Shown here: piece by piece, positions 19,701-27,437 of the stretch
How the letters are laid out: each line of letters begins with the position of its first letter
Numbering within the stretch: the stretch's first letter is position 1
Assembly (NCBI RefSeq): GCF_000381545.1
Contig: NZ_KB906674.1
Location: 461,814-525,813, forward strand
Reading direction: 5' to 3'
DNA: 64,000 bases
Origin: Rhodonellum psychrophilum GCM71 = DSM 17998
Lineage (GTDB): Bacteria; Bacteroidota; Bacteroidia; Cytophagales; Cyclobacteriaceae
The notes under the pieces: model-generated
The model's database searches: none
The model's input: the letters and a program-made list of their open reading frames with translations, nothing else
Told to the model about the DNA's origin: nothing
Made by a program: the position numbers and the translations under genes

Positions 19701-19832
19701 TTGAACAGTCGCTCCAGGCAAGGGCAGTCCGGTAGTGTTTTCTTTGATCAACCCATTAATGTGGGTTTTTTGTGCGTAAAGTTTGACTGACAAGCCCAGC
19801 AGTAACAGGGCCAATAGGTGTTTTATTTTCAT
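16800..19832 (-). CDS. SusC/RagA family TonB-linked outer-membrane protein, candidate metal-complex receptor
   Basis: This 1010-residue transporter has a signal peptide (cleavage near LYAQ, residue 20), a carboxypeptidase-regulatory-like domain (about 25-100), a TonB-box-like segment (SEIVVTGALGIQRA, about 105), a plug with VIRGTRSLNRSENAPIYVVDGVP and ALYGSEGVNGALMITTKTG, and a long barrel ending in YGFNINVGF. It heads a run SusC-SusD-PepSY on the minus strand. A dyad (TTTAGA-N5-TCTAAA) lies 56 nt upstream of its start codon, and a TATATTTG motif (minus strand, 19928-19921) could be its -7 element. SusC proteins are best known for glycans, but PepSY neighbours are typical of iron-siderophore uptake, so a siderophore is the more likely cargo here. 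Confidence 0.94.
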   Translation of the reverse strand: MKIKHLLALLLLGLSVKLYAQKTHINGLIKENTTGLPLPGATVQVKGTPITSVSDKNGLFRMYAEPGQTLEIKFLGFVTQDIIAPGDEALFEIYMKEDTRILSEIVVTGALGIQRAAKEIGGGTQVVSNEYLNQGKTINPLTGLASKVAGLRINMYDSKVDPQIQIVIRGTRSLNRSENAPIYVVDGVPVPDISRLNPNDIESITVLKGANAAALYGSEGVNGALMITTKTGSRGTERIQFSNTTTFSKAFLLPKAQKEFGQGQNGIYDPIQSESWGPRFDGSLRDFGRLLPDGTQPQLLYAAPSEDNRLGIFQTGVNIQNDLSFSGGDESSTYFVSIQDVSIKGILPGDESQRTGARFNGSKKFGKLKTSYNINYIRFKKDMAPDGPWLAAYTSPANIDYSSLKDWLDPNSIANPNLYFTDQVKNPFFLLDNNRQSNKQQTLNGKIELEYEITPWFSALYRLGMYSSFDESQNRSGKFEAAGRRNVVGSVTDINDNFQRLNGDFILNFNKQIGRFSTSLILGQNFRSDNRKTVTVGASNLLLPDLFNPASRIGELSSGSGSSLTEYRSLAVYGEFTTGYNDYLFLTLTGRKDWVSVLAPSNRSYFYPGVSTSFVFNDAIPALKDSRVLTFGKIFASWNKTGNVTLQPYSLNNAYSQSNGFPFGNTVGFSPGSAYPNPSIQPEFVTSFEIGTQLSLFDNRLHFEGSYVYSDSEGQIFNATTSRATGYSTAIVNAGRLTNNIIELSINADVLHTKDQKLNLGLNYSHIKNQVKELYEGTSYNIFRQSYANVGQAYPSLMVSDYKRDPEGRIVINPSTGYPVLADAETHLGSMVPPFQLGFSSFYQYKSVSIGAQFDSRWGGWLYSEIIPRQYTAGTHPNTVAYDRQPFIYPNSSIELEDGRFVENRDVFSPGDKAFWDFEGKVQSNTAVQSDFFKLRELNLTFNLPPSLLSGQKIIKTASLSLIGTNLFIIRHKDNDHGDPEYLYNSTDGYVSFRQVPPYRTYGFNINVGF

Positions 19833-19887
19833 TTGTTAGTTTGTTTTATCAAGACAATTGGATCAGAAACTCGAAAGCTTAATATTA

Positions 19888-19904
19888 TTTAGACTTAATC
19901 TAAA
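19888..19904. promoter_or_regulatory. Dyad operator candidate between SusC and AraC genes
   Basis: A 6-bp inverted repeat TTTAGA-CTTAA-TCTAAA lies in the divergent promoter region. A second overlapping dyad, TTAATCT-N5-AGATTAA, spans 19895-19913. The first half-site covers the expected -33 element of the AraC promoter. The form resembles binding sites of DtxR/MntR-type metalloregulators, but the AraC protein itself could equally bind here. Assignment to a regulator is inference. Confidence 0.5.
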
Positions 19905-19918
19905 AAAGATTAACTTTG
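19888..19918 (+). promoter_or_regulatory. Promoter of the AraC-type regulator gene
   Basis: TAACTTTG at 19911-19918 matches the Bacteroidota -7 consensus TAnnTTTG. With the standard 19-nt spacer the -33 element is TTTA (19888-19891), one mismatch from TTTG. Transcription would begin about 45 nt before the start codon at 19971. Confidence 0.6.
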
Positions 19919-19970
19919 TGCAAATATAGAAGCCATTCTATTTTGGGAATGACTATAAAAGGAATAAAAA

Positions 19971-21005
19971 ATGACGGATAAAGGAATATTGTCTTCCGAG
20001 GTATTTAAGTCTTTGATTGAGGAAGAGCTTCAAAACCAGCCCGTTAATCGAGAGATAGTTGCTTTCGATGCACATGCCCATAAAAATTCCTTTTCGGAAA
20101 AAATTCTTGATTTTAGTCTAGGTGCGGGCTACGAATATTTTTCTGAGGACATTTATTTTCGTCATGTAAAGTTGGAGAAAGGTGTCCCAAGCAGCGTTAC
20201 CATCAATTTACCGATGGATTACATCCAAGTTATTTTCTGCTTAATGGGAGGTTTTTGTTACCGCTGTGGAGAGGTAGAAAAAACGGCACTGGATATTCGG
20301 GAAGGGCTTTATAATGTCATCCATTTTGCACAAAAAGAATTATCGGTTCAATCCTTTTCTGCCGAAGGTTTTGAGGGGCTTGTCCTCTATTTAAAAAAAG
20401 GCTATTTGGAAACCTTCCAACCTTTTGACTCTCCCCTTTGGACATTGTTTTTGGAATCGGTCCATAAAAACGAATCGGCAGTGCTGTCCAATAAACATTT
20501 GCATCTGGATAATAAAATCAAATTTTTACTTCGACAGTTGCTCGAGGAGAAACTTTCAGGGTCTTTGAAATTCTTCTTTGTGGAGGCCAAAGTTCGGGAA
20601 TTCCTAATCTATCATTGGAATCAGTTGGCCCATCACGATCAGGGCCATTCCCATGACACATTGGATTCAGATCAGGTTGAAAAAATGGAAGCTGCAAAAG
20701 AAATACTACTCAACAGTCTGAAAGACGGTATTACGTTAAAAGAACTTTCGCATCAGGTTGGGACCAATGAATACCATCTGAAAAGGAATTTCAAGCTCGT
20801 TTATGGAAGAACCGTTTTCGGCTTTTTATTGGATTATAAAATGGAAATGGCAAATTATTTACTGCAGGATCCAACACTCAAAATTTCTGATATTGCCGAT
20901 AAATTAGGATACAACCATGCTACACATTTTAGTGCTGCCTACAAAAAGCATTTTGGGCTTTTGCCGAAGGAAGCAAAAGCCGGCGGAAAATCACCCGGTC
21001 ATTAG
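19971..21005 (+). CDS. AraC family transcriptional regulator, PchR-like
   Basis: The protein has 344 residues: an N-terminal sensing domain of about 230 residues (no recognisable ligand motif, one Cys pair-like CYRC near residue 97) and a C-terminal AraC DNA-binding domain with two helix-turn-helices. The first HTH reads ITLKELSHQVGTNEYHLKRN and continues into FKLVYGRTVFGFLLDYKME; the second is ISDIADKLGYNHATHFSAAY. The NEYHLKRNFK...GRTVFGFL pattern is typical of regulators of siderophore uptake genes such as PchR, YbtA and RhrA. It is transcribed divergently from the SusC-SusD-PepSY run, so local activation of that operon, perhaps in response to the imported metallophore, is likely. That specific role is inferred. 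Confidence 0.9.
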   Translation: MTDKGILSSEVFKSLIEEELQNQPVNREIVAFDAHAHKNSFSEKILDFSLGAGYEYFSEDIYFRHVKLEKGVPSSVTINLPMDYIQVIFCLMGGFCYRCGEVEKTALDIREGLYNVIHFAQKELSVQSFSAEGFEGLVLYLKKGYLETFQPFDSPLWTLFLESVHKNESAVLSNKHLHLDNKIKFLLRQLLEEKLSGSLKFFFVEAKVREFLIYHWNQLAHHDQGHSHDTLDSDQVEKMEAAKEILLNSLKDGITLKELSHQVGTNEYHLKRNFKLVYGRTVFGFLLDYKMEMANYLLQDPTLKISDIADKLGYNHATHFSAAYKKHFGLLPKEAKAGGKSPGH

Positions 21006-21074
21006 CAAATGAAGCTCATGGAGAATTTTTAGTGCAGCCAATGAAATTTCCAAAAAACATATACTTCTGCGCAC

Positions 21075-21102
21075 AAAAAAGCCCGGCCAATTCAAGCCGG
21101 GC
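21075..21102 (-). terminator. Rho-independent terminator after frr
   Basis: The stem GCCCGGC (21081-21087) with GCCGGGC (21096-21102) has an 8-nt loop. Read on the minus strand it is followed by six T residues (21080-21075). It ends the pyrH-frr transcript, and could also stop the convergent AraC transcript. Confidence 0.85.
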
Positions 21103-21129
21103 GATTACAATTCTTCTATTTTGATTTCA

Positions 21130-21690
21130 TCAGACCTTCATGATCTCAACTTCCTTTTTCACCAACAATTCGTCGAGTTTGGAAGAATATTGTTCGGTTA
21201 ATTTTTGAACGGAATCCTCCGCTTTTTTCACTTCATCCTCTGAGGCACCCTCTTTTTGAAGTTTTTTCAAAGAATCGTTGGTGTCTTTCCTGACGGTGCG
21301 TAAGCTGATTTTGCCGGATTCACATTCTTGCTTTGCTTGTTTTGCGAGGTTTTTTCTTCTTTCTTCAGTCAGGGGAGGGATTGTCAAGATGATGAGTTCT
21401 CCATTGTTTTGAGGAGCAAGACCCAAATCGGAATTCACGATTGATCTTTCAATCTCACTGATCAGGGTTCTTTCCCAAGGCTTAATGGAAAGTGTACGCG
21501 CATCAGGTGTAGTGACAGATGCCACTTGCTGTAAGGGGGTCGGTGTTCCATAATAGGAAACCATAATTCCGTCCAAGAGATTTGGCATTGCCTTGCCTGC
21601 TCGGATTTTAAGTAGTTCGGCAGCGGTATGATCCACGGCCTTTTGCATGAGTTCTTTCGTTTCCTCCAGTTGCAATTGAATTTCTTCCAT
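21130..21690 (-). CDS. frr: Ribosome recycling factor
   Basis: The 186-residue length is the family norm. RRF together with EF-G splits the post-termination ribosome into subunits. Recognisable blocks are the N-terminal helix with KAVDHTAAELLKIRAGKA, the domain II turn YYGTPTPLQQVASV, and PLTEERRKNLAKQAKQECE leading into RTVRKDTNDSLKK near the C-terminus. It follows pyrH by 12 nt on the same strand, the usual pairing, and ends shortly before a strong terminator at 21075-21102. Confidence 0.98.
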   Translation of the reverse strand: MEEIQLQLEETKELMQKAVDHTAAELLKIRAGKAMPNLLDGIMVSYYGTPTPLQQVASVTTPDARTLSIKPWERTLISEIERSIVNSDLGLAPQNNGELIILTIPPLTEERRKNLAKQAKQECESGKISLRTVRKDTNDSLKKLQKEGASEDEVKKAEDSVQKLTEQYSSKLDELLVKKEVEIMKV

Positions 21691-21702
21691 GTTGATTCTG
21701 GC

Positions 21703-22413
21703 TTATTTTGAAGTGATTAATGTCCCTATTTCCTCTCCCATTACCAATTTCTCCAAATTTCCGGATTTATTCATGTCAAAAACGATAATTGGAAGGTTGT
21801 TTTCTTGGCAAAGGGTAAAAGCAGTCATGTCCATGATGCTGAGATTTTTTTCGTAGGCTTCCTGAAAAGATAGTGTGGTATATCTTGTCGCATTTTTGTC
21901 CTTCTCAGGATCTGCAGTGTATACACCATCCACACGCGTCCCCTTCAAGACCACTTCTGCTTCGATTTCGATTGCCCTCAAGCTTGCCGTGGAATCTGTG
22001 GTGAAATACGGATTGCCAATACCTGCGCCAAAAATAACGATTCTACCCTTTTCCAAGTGCCTGATGGCCCTTCTTCGAATAAAAGGCTCGCAAACATTTT
22101 CGACTTTAAAACCGGACATGAGTCTGGTGTACATCTTATTTTGTTCCAAGGCACTTTGAAGCGCCATTGCATTGATCAATGTCGCCAACATACCCATATA
22201 ATCTCCTTGGACGCGGTCAATTCCGCCTGTCTCGGCTTGTACCCCTCGGTAGATATTGCCTCCTCCGATTACGATGGCGATTTCAGTTCCCAGGTCTTTC
22301 ACCTTCTTGATTTCCTGGGCATATTGATTGAGCTTTTTTGGGTCAATACCATAATTCTGGTCCCCCATCAAAGCTTCGCCACTTAACTTTAGCAATATCC
22401 TTTTGTACTTCAT
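21703..22413 (-). CDS. pyrH: Uridylate kinase (UMP kinase)
   Basis: The product has 236 residues and phosphorylates UMP to UDP using ATP, in pyrimidine nucleotide synthesis. It belongs to the amino-acid kinase fold: [14 protein letters not shown] at the N-terminus, the [13 protein letters not shown] glycine-rich loop, the [15 protein letters not shown] loop, and the [11 protein letters not shown] segment near the nucleotide site are visible. It leads the pyrH-frr operon. A candidate promoter is TATATTTG on the minus strand at 22484-22477, about 64 nt before the start codon. The genes rpsB and tsf, often upstream of pyrH elsewhere, are not here. Confidence 0.98.
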   Translation of the reverse strand: MKYKRILLKLSGEALMGDQNYGIDPKKLNQYAQEIKKVKDLGTEIAIVIGGGNIYRGVQAETGGIDRVQGDYMGMLATLINAMALQSALEQNKMYTRLMSGFKVENVCEPFIRRRAIRHLEKGRIVIFGAGIGNPYFTTDSTASLRAIEIEAEVVLKGTRVDGVYTADPEKDKNATRYTTLSFQEAYEKNLSIMDMTAFTLCQENNLPIIVFDMNKSGNLEKLVMGEEIGTLITSK

Positions 22414-22476
22414 GATTTATGTAAAATTTGAAAAACGATGCAGTTTGAATGAGTTTGATCCAACTTTAAAATCCGA

Positions 22477-22507
22477 CAAATATAATTTGTTCAGCTTAGA
22501 ATTCTAA
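22477..22507 (-). promoter_or_regulatory. Candidate promoter of pyrH-frr
   Basis: On the minus strand TATATTTG (22484-22477) fits TAnnTTTG. With a 19-nt spacer the upstream element is TTAG (22507-22504), which is a poor match to TTTG, so the call rests mainly on the -7 element. Confidence 0.45.
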
Positions 22508-22517
22508 AGCTAAAAGG

Positions 22518-23012
22518 TTAAAATTGAATTAACACCTGATTTTTTTCCACACTGTCCCCTTTTTTGATTTTCAAAACCTTAATGGTGCCATCTCTTGGAG
22601 ATTTCAGGATGTTTTCCATTTTCATCGCTTCAAGGATCAAAATAGGATCATTTTTTTTGACTTCGTCTCCGACTTTGACCTTAATATCAAAAATCAAACC
22701 AGGCATTGGGGCTTTGAGGTCTTTGATTTGCAGGTTTTGGGAGCCATTCATTCCAAGTTTCTCCAATAACTGATCAAATTTGTCCTTTAATATGACTTCA
22801 GTGACCTTGTTGTTGAGTTTGATTCGGACGGTTTTGGTTTCCGCATTCAGGCTGATCAGCTCCAAATTGAATGATTTGCCCTCATGAAGGACATGAAAAT
22901 GGTTTTCGCTGATTTGCGCAAAATCCCATTTTAGGATCTCTGAATTGACGATATACCCTTCTGGGGATTTTTCTACCGTTAATGCTGCTTTGTCGATGGT
23001 AACTGAATACAT
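22518..23012 (-). CDS. Biotin/lipoyl-domain carrier protein (acyl-CoA carboxylase biotin carrier type)
   Basis: The protein has 164 residues with a C-terminal biotinyl domain (about 98-164). The biotin-acceptor motif is EAMKM with Lys131, preceded by APMPGL and followed by the usual glycine turn KKGDSVEKNQVL. The N-terminal ~90 residues form a beta-rich part found in stand-alone carrier subunits of acetyl/propionyl-CoA carboxylases of Bacteroidota. It would carry carboxybiotin between a biotin carboxylase and a carboxyltransferase, but neither partner gene is in the window. It is divergent from the M1 peptidase gene, with only 39 nt between the two starts. Confidence 0.9.
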   Translation of the reverse strand: MYSVTIDKAALTVEKSPEGYIVNSEILKWDFAQISENHFHVLHEGKSFNLELISLNAETKTVRIKLNNKVTEVILKDKFDQLLEKLGMNGSQNLQIKDLKAPMPGLIFDIKVKVGDEVKKNDPILILEAMKMENILKSPRDGTIKVLKIKKGDSVEKNQVLIQF

Positions 23013-23051
23013 TTCCTTTATTTTGCGCTAAATATACAATTAATCTTTAAA

Positions 23052-25667
23052 ATGCCTTTTATGAGAATTGAATATCCAAAGTTGGGGATTTTACTTTTAC
23101 TTTCCATGGTACTCTCTTGCCAGGGAAGTAAAAAAATGGTGGATAACGACGCAGTTGATTCTTTGGAAACAATCCAAAGGGAATTCAAGGCTGCTGAAGA
23201 CTATGAAATTTTCGCACGGAATTTGGAATCACGCATTTCAGATTACAAAGGTTCCAGGACCAGAGATTTTGATCTTTTGCATACCGCTTTGGACCTTTCT
23301 TTCGATTATAAAAACGAATGGGTAAAAGGGGAGGCAGTCCTTACCTTGAAACCCCATTTTTTCTCTCAATACGAATTGGTTTTGGATGCCCAGGATTTTG
23401 ATATCCATGAATTTTCTTTACTTGAAGATAAAGGGGAAACACCTTTGAATTATCGTTATGAGACCCAAAAAATAGTTGCTTTTTTGCCCAAGGTTTATGA
23501 AGCTACGGATACTTTGACTGTCAAAATCAAATACACGGCCAAACCGAATGAAAGTCCTGGTGGAGGAAGCGCAGCCATCACGGATACCAAAGGTTTGTAT
23601 TTTATCAATGCATCGGGGAATGAAAACAAACCCGTACAGATTTGGACGCAAGGGGAGACCGAACACAACTCAAAATGGTTCCCAACCCTGGACACACCCA
23701 ATGAAAAGGCTACCCAAGAAATCCGATTGACGGTGGACCAAAAATACCGAACGATCAGCAATGGGGTTTTGAAATCAAAAATTCAAAACGGGGACGGAAC
23801 CCGAACGGATCATTGGGTCATGGATTTGCCACATTCACCTTATCTGGCAGCCGTCGTTATTGGCGAATTTGCTGAAATTGTCGACAAATGGGAGGATACC
23901 CAAGTGAATTATTACGTTGAAAAGGAATTTGAAGAAGGAGCAAAAAAAGTATTTCAAAATACGCCAGAAATGATCGCTTTTTTTTCTGAAATACTTGGTG
24001 TGAAATACCCGTGGCAAAAATATGATCAGGTGGTGGTCAGGGATTTTGTCTCAGGTGCTATGGAGAACACCACGCTATCAGTCTTCATGGAAGCCTTGAA
24101 TTTGGACGCAAGAGAAGCGATTGATAGCGAATGGGACGGAATAATCGCTCATGAACTCTTCCATCAATGGTTTGGGAATTATGTAACTACAGAGTCTTGG
24201 GCAAATTTGGCCTTAAATGAGGCCTTTGCCAATTATTCAGAGTACCTGTGGTATGAATACAAGGAAGGGAGGGATGATGCAGACTTGCACCATGTCTCCG
24301 AGATGGAGGTATACCTGGATGAGTCTACAGAAAAACAAGTGGATTTGATTAGGTTTTACCACGAAGATTCCGAAGAAATGTTTGACAGCCACTCTTATGC
24401 AAAAGGCGGCAGGATCCTACATATGCTGAGAAGACACTTGGGGGACGAAGCATTTTTCAAATCGCTGAATCATTATCTGGTTCAACATGCATTTTCCACC
24501 GTGGAGGTGCATGATCTAAGATTGGCATTTGAAAAAGTGACCGGTCAGGATTTGAATTGGTTTTTTAACCAATGGTTTCTAAATGCAGGCCATCCCATCT
24601 TGGAATATGTGGTTGATTATTCCCAACCAGAAAATTTGCTCCTGACTATCACCCAAACGCAGGACCTCAAAAAAACGCCACTCTACAAAATACCATTTAA
24701 AGTAAGCTGGTATCAAGAGGGAGAAAGGCAGGAGAAAGAATTTGTGCTGGACAAAAAGAAACAACAGTTCGCGATTGAAAATCAAACACCTGTCAAAACA
24801 TTGTTTTTTGATGAAGCAAAGGAATTGCTCTCGGAGAAGAAAAGTGCAAGGGGTAAAGCGCATTTCATCACCCAGTTTGGTATTTCTGAATTGGGAATTG
24901 CCAGATATGAAGCGCTGGATAGTTTGGGGAGCAATTATGCAGAAGCTGAGGATTTGGCGAAAACATTTGGAGCGGCGCTTCAAGATCCTTTTTGGTCCAT
25001 CCGGGAAATGGCATTGATGCAAATTGCCAAGCATCCAGAATGGCAAATGGAAATAATCGGATTGGAGGCGAGATTATTGGAAATGGCGGAAAATGACCCG
25101 AAAAACACGGTAAAATCTGCCGCAATTGAGGTATTGGCTGCTTTGGATCCCGATAAGTATTCTCCGTCTTTTCTCAGGTGGATGCAGGCACCATCGTATT
25201 ATGTGGCAGGAGCGGCCTTGTCGGCCTATTTGGAGAATGAAAACAATCTCAATCGAAGAGAGATTTCAGAAAGATTTGAGCAGGAAAAAAACGTGAGGAT
25301 GCTCGTGGCACTTGCAGAATACTACATAGAAGACAGCGTCGACCTAAAAGGGGATTGGTTCCATGAAAAGCTTTTGAATCTATCGGGGCAGTCCCTTTAT
25401 TACTTCTTGGGCTATTTTGGGGATTACTTTTCCAGCATGCCTTCAGAAGGAACGGCTGATGCGATTGAAAAACTTTATGCAATTGGATCGAAGGAGAAAG
25501 AAAACTATGTGAGGGTTGCCGCTTTTCAGTCGTTGTTCGGATTTATTGATGAGCCTGGAGTTTTGGCGAAAACAATGGAATTGTTTCAGAACGAAAAGGA
25601 TGAATTGGCCAAGAGATACATGGAATTTTACCTTACACCCTATCTGGATGAAAAATTAAATCCTTGA
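23052..25667 (+). CDS. M1 family metallopeptidase (aminopeptidase) lipoprotein
   Basis: The product has 871 residues and is a zinc aminopeptidase of the gluzincin class, which removes N-terminal residues from peptides. It shows the exopeptidase motif GAMEN (335-339), the zinc motif HELFH (His367, Glu368, His371) and the third zinc ligand Glu390 in NEAFANY. The N-terminus is a lipoprotein signal (lipobox MVLSC, Cys23, or Cys20 if Met4 at 23061 is the start), so the enzyme is probably outside the cytoplasm. The C-terminal third (after about 600) consists of helical HEAT-like repeats such as PFWSIREMALMQIAK and VKSAAIEVLAALDP. A role in peptide nutrition is likely from the family. Confidence 0.95.
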   Translation: MPFMRIEYPKLGILLLLSMVLSCQGSKKMVDNDAVDSLETIQREFKAAEDYEIFARNLESRISDYKGSRTRDFDLLHTALDLSFDYKNEWVKGEAVLTLKPHFFSQYELVLDAQDFDIHEFSLLEDKGETPLNYRYETQKIVAFLPKVYEATDTLTVKIKYTAKPNESPGGGSAAITDTKGLYFINASGNENKPVQIWTQGETEHNSKWFPTLDTPNEKATQEIRLTVDQKYRTISNGVLKSKIQNGDGTRTDHWVMDLPHSPYLAAVVIGEFAEIVDKWEDTQVNYYVEKEFEEGAKKVFQNTPEMIAFFSEILGVKYPWQKYDQVVVRDFVSGAMENTTLSVFMEALNLDAREAIDSEWDGIIAHELFHQWFGNYVTTESWANLALNEAFANYSEYLWYEYKEGRDDADLHHVSEMEVYLDESTEKQVDLIRFYHEDSEEMFDSHSYAKGGRILHMLRRHLGDEAFFKSLNHYLVQHAFSTVEVHDLRLAFEKVTGQDLNWFFNQWFLNAGHPILEYVVDYSQPENLLLTITQTQDLKKTPLYKIPFKVSWYQEGERQEKEFVLDKKKQQFAIENQTPVKTLFFDEAKELLSEKKSARGKAHFITQFGISELGIARYEALDSLGSNYAEAEDLAKTFGAALQDPFWSIREMALMQIAKHPEWQMEIIGLEARLLEMAENDPKNTVKSAAIEVLAALDPDKYSPSFLRWMQAPSYYVAGAALSAYLENENNLNRREISERFEQEKNVRMLVALAEYYIEDSVDLKGDWFHEKLLNLSGQSLYYFLGYFGDYFSSMPSEGTADAIEKLYAIGSKEKENYVRVAAFQSLFGFIDEPGVLAKTMELFQNEKDELAKRYMEFYLTPYLDEKLNP

Positions 25668-25723
25668 TTTCTATCTGATTAATTGGTCTCAATGAAAAAT
25701 ACTGATAAATTTTATACCAATTC

Positions 25724-25754
25724 TTTGAATGTTTGAGAAAAGGGTATAATTTTG
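25724..25754 (+). promoter_or_regulatory. Consensus promoter of the tRNA-tuf operon
   Basis: TTTG (25724-25727), exactly 19 nt, then TAATTTTG (25747-25754) match the Bacteroidota housekeeping promoter TTTG-N19-TAnnTTTG. It lies 65 nt before tRNA-Tyr. Confidence 0.85.
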
Positions 25755-25819
25755 CCATCCGTTAAGACAGTTAAAAAGGCTTAGTTGCTTTTTTAAACAG
25801 GGATTAACGACAATCAGTT

Positions 25820-25902
25820 GGGGGAATACCAAAGCGGCCAACTGGGACGGACTGTAAATCCGTTGACTTATGTCTTCACAGGTTCGAATCCTGTTTCCCC
25901 CA
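25820..25902 (+). tRNA. tRNA-Tyr (GTA anticodon)
   Basis: This 83-nt tRNA has a long variable arm, as expected for a class II tRNA. The acceptor arm is GGGGGAA with TTCCCCC, the anticodon loop is CTGTAAA, the T-arm is GGTTCGAATCC and the discriminator base is A. CCA is not encoded. It is the first of three tRNA genes before tuf. Confidence 0.97.
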
Positions 25903-25929
25903 CTATTGCATAATGTGGGAAATTTTGAC

Positions 25930-25937
25930 TAGTTTTG
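25930..25937 (+). promoter_or_regulatory. Possible internal promoter before tRNA-Gly
   Basis: TAGTTTTG matches the -7 element TAnnTTTG, 15 nt before tRNA-Gly. The upstream element is only a partial ATTG/TTG at 25905-25908, so strength is uncertain. Confidence 0.4.
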
Positions 25938-25952
25938 CACAGAGTATTAAAA

Positions 25953-26025
25953 GCGGGAGTAGCTCAGTTGGTAGAGCGGCAGCCTTCCAAGCTGCAGGTC
26001 GCGGGTTCGAGCCTCGTCTCCCGCT
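25953..26025 (+). tRNA. tRNA-Gly (TCC anticodon)
   Basis: This 73-nt tRNA has acceptor GCGGGAG with CTCCCGC, D-arm AGCTCAGTTGGTAGAGC, anticodon loop CTTCCAA and T-arm GGGTTCGAGCC, with discriminator T. CCA is not encoded. Confidence 0.97.
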
Positions 26026-26058
26026 CAATGCTTTTTCTAGCATTGAGTAATGTTACCA

Positions 26059-26130
26059 GCCGGCGTAGCTCAGTGGTAGAGTACTTCCTTGGTAAGGAAG
26101 GGGTCAGGGGTTCAAATCCCCTCGTTGGCT
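26059..26130 (+). tRNA. tRNA-Thr (GGT anticodon)
   Basis: This 72-nt tRNA has acceptor GCCGGCG pairing with CGTTGGC through two G-T wobbles, D-arm AGCTCAGTGGTAGAG, anticodon loop TTGGTAA and T-arm GGGGTTCAAATCCCC. It lies 60 nt before the tuf start codon, so the mature tRNA must be cut from the tuf transcript. Confidence 0.97.
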
Positions 26131-26190
26131 CAGAAACATTGAATAATTTAACTAATTCATATCTTTAACTAAAACAGAGGATTTTCACGC

Positions 26191-27378
26191 ATGGCAAAAG
26201 CAACCTTTGACCGTTCCAAACCGCACGTAAATATCGGCACGATTGGTCACGTAGATCATGGTAAGACAACTTTGACTGCTGCCATTACAACAGTATTGGC
26301 CAAAAAGGGTCTTTCTGAATTAAGAGATTTCTCTTCTATCGACAACGCTCCGGAAGAAAAAGAAAGAGGTATCACTATCAACACATCTCACGTTGAATAT
26401 TCGACTGAAAACAGACACTACGCTCACGTAGATTGTCCTGGTCACGCGGATTATGTGAAGAACATGGTAACTGGTGCTGCTCAAATGGATGGCGCTATCT
26501 TGGTAGTGGCCGCGACTGACGGTCCAATGCCACAAACTAGAGAGCATATCCTTCTTGCCCGTCAGGTAGGTGTACCTTCTCTTGTGGTATTTATGAACAA
26601 AGTGGATATGGTAGATGATCCTGAACTTCTCGAACTTGTTGAGATGGAGATCAGAGAGCTTCTTTCATTCTATGATTTTGATGGGGATAATATCCCAGTA
26701 ATTGCAGGTTCTGCACTTGGTGCTCTTAACGGAGAAGCCAAATGGGAAGATACTGTAATGGAATTGATGAACGCTGTAGATAACTTTATTCCAATCCCAG
26801 AAAGGTTGATCGATAAAGATTTCTTGATGCCTGTTGAAGATGTGTTCTCTATCACTGGTCGTGGTACTGTAGCTACCGGAAGAATCGAAAGAGGTGTAAT
26901 CAACTCTGGAGAGCCTGTAGACATCATTGGTATGGGTGCTGAAGGTTTGAAATCCACTGTAACAGGTGTTGAAATGTTCCGTAAGATCCTTAACAGAGGA
27001 GAAGCTGGAGATAACGTTGGTCTATTGTTGAGAGGTATTGAAAAATCCCAGATCAAAAGAGGAATGATTATCTGTAAGCCAGGTTCTGTAAAGCCACATG
27101 CGCATTTCAAAGCTGAAGTTTACGTTCTTTCCAAAGAAGAAGGTGGAAGACATACTCCATTTTTCAACAAATACCGTCCACAGTTCTATTTGAGAACTAC
27201 GGATGTAACAGGAGAAATCATGCTACCTGAAAATGTAGAAATGGTTATGCCTGGTGATAACGTTACTATTGAAGTGAAGTTGTTGAGTCCAATTGCACTT
27301 GAAAAAGGCCTTAGATTTGCAATCCGTGAAGGAGGTAGAACTGTAGGTGCTGGTCAGGTGACTGAGATCTTGGATTAA
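26191..27378 (+). CDS. tuf: Elongation factor Tu
   Basis: The product has 395 residues and delivers aminoacyl-tRNA to the ribosomal A site as a GTP complex. The G1 loop GHVDHGKT occupies 19-26; DCPGHAD (G3) and NKVD (G4) follow; domains II and III run from about 210 to the end with [13 protein letters not shown] and the C-terminal [10 protein letters not shown]. It is cotranscribed with three upstream tRNA genes and is followed by a terminator at 27404-27437. Codon use is strongly biased, as expected for one of the most expressed genes. Confidence 0.99.
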   Translation: MAKATFDRSKPHVNIGTIGHVDHGKTTLTAAITTVLAKKGLSELRDFSSIDNAPEEKERGITINTSHVEYSTENRHYAHVDCPGHADYVKNMVTGAAQMDGAILVVAATDGPMPQTREHILLARQVGVPSLVVFMNKVDMVDDPELLELVEMEIRELLSFYDFDGDNIPVIAGSALGALNGEAKWEDTVMELMNAVDNFIPIPERLIDKDFLMPVEDVFSITGRGTVATGRIERGVINSGEPVDIIGMGAEGLKSTVTGVEMFRKILNRGEAGDNVGLLLRGIEKSQIKRGMIICKPGSVKPHAHFKAEVYVLSKEEGGRHTPFFNKYRPQFYLRTTDVTGEIMLPENVEMVMPGDNVTIEVKLLSPIALEKGLRFAIREGGRTVGAGQVTEILD

Positions 27379-27403
27379 TTCTTCACATTTCTCTATAAAA
27401 TAA

Positions 27404-27437
27404 AAATGCGATCTCAATTTATTTTGGGATCGCATTT
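27404..27437 (+). terminator. Terminator after tuf
   Basis: A 14-bp stem (AAATGCGATCTCAA, 27404-27417, with TTGGGATCGCATTT, 27424-27437, including a G-T pair) with a 6-nt loop is followed by a T-rich stretch. It separates tuf from the tRNA-Trp/secE unit. Confidence 0.8.
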
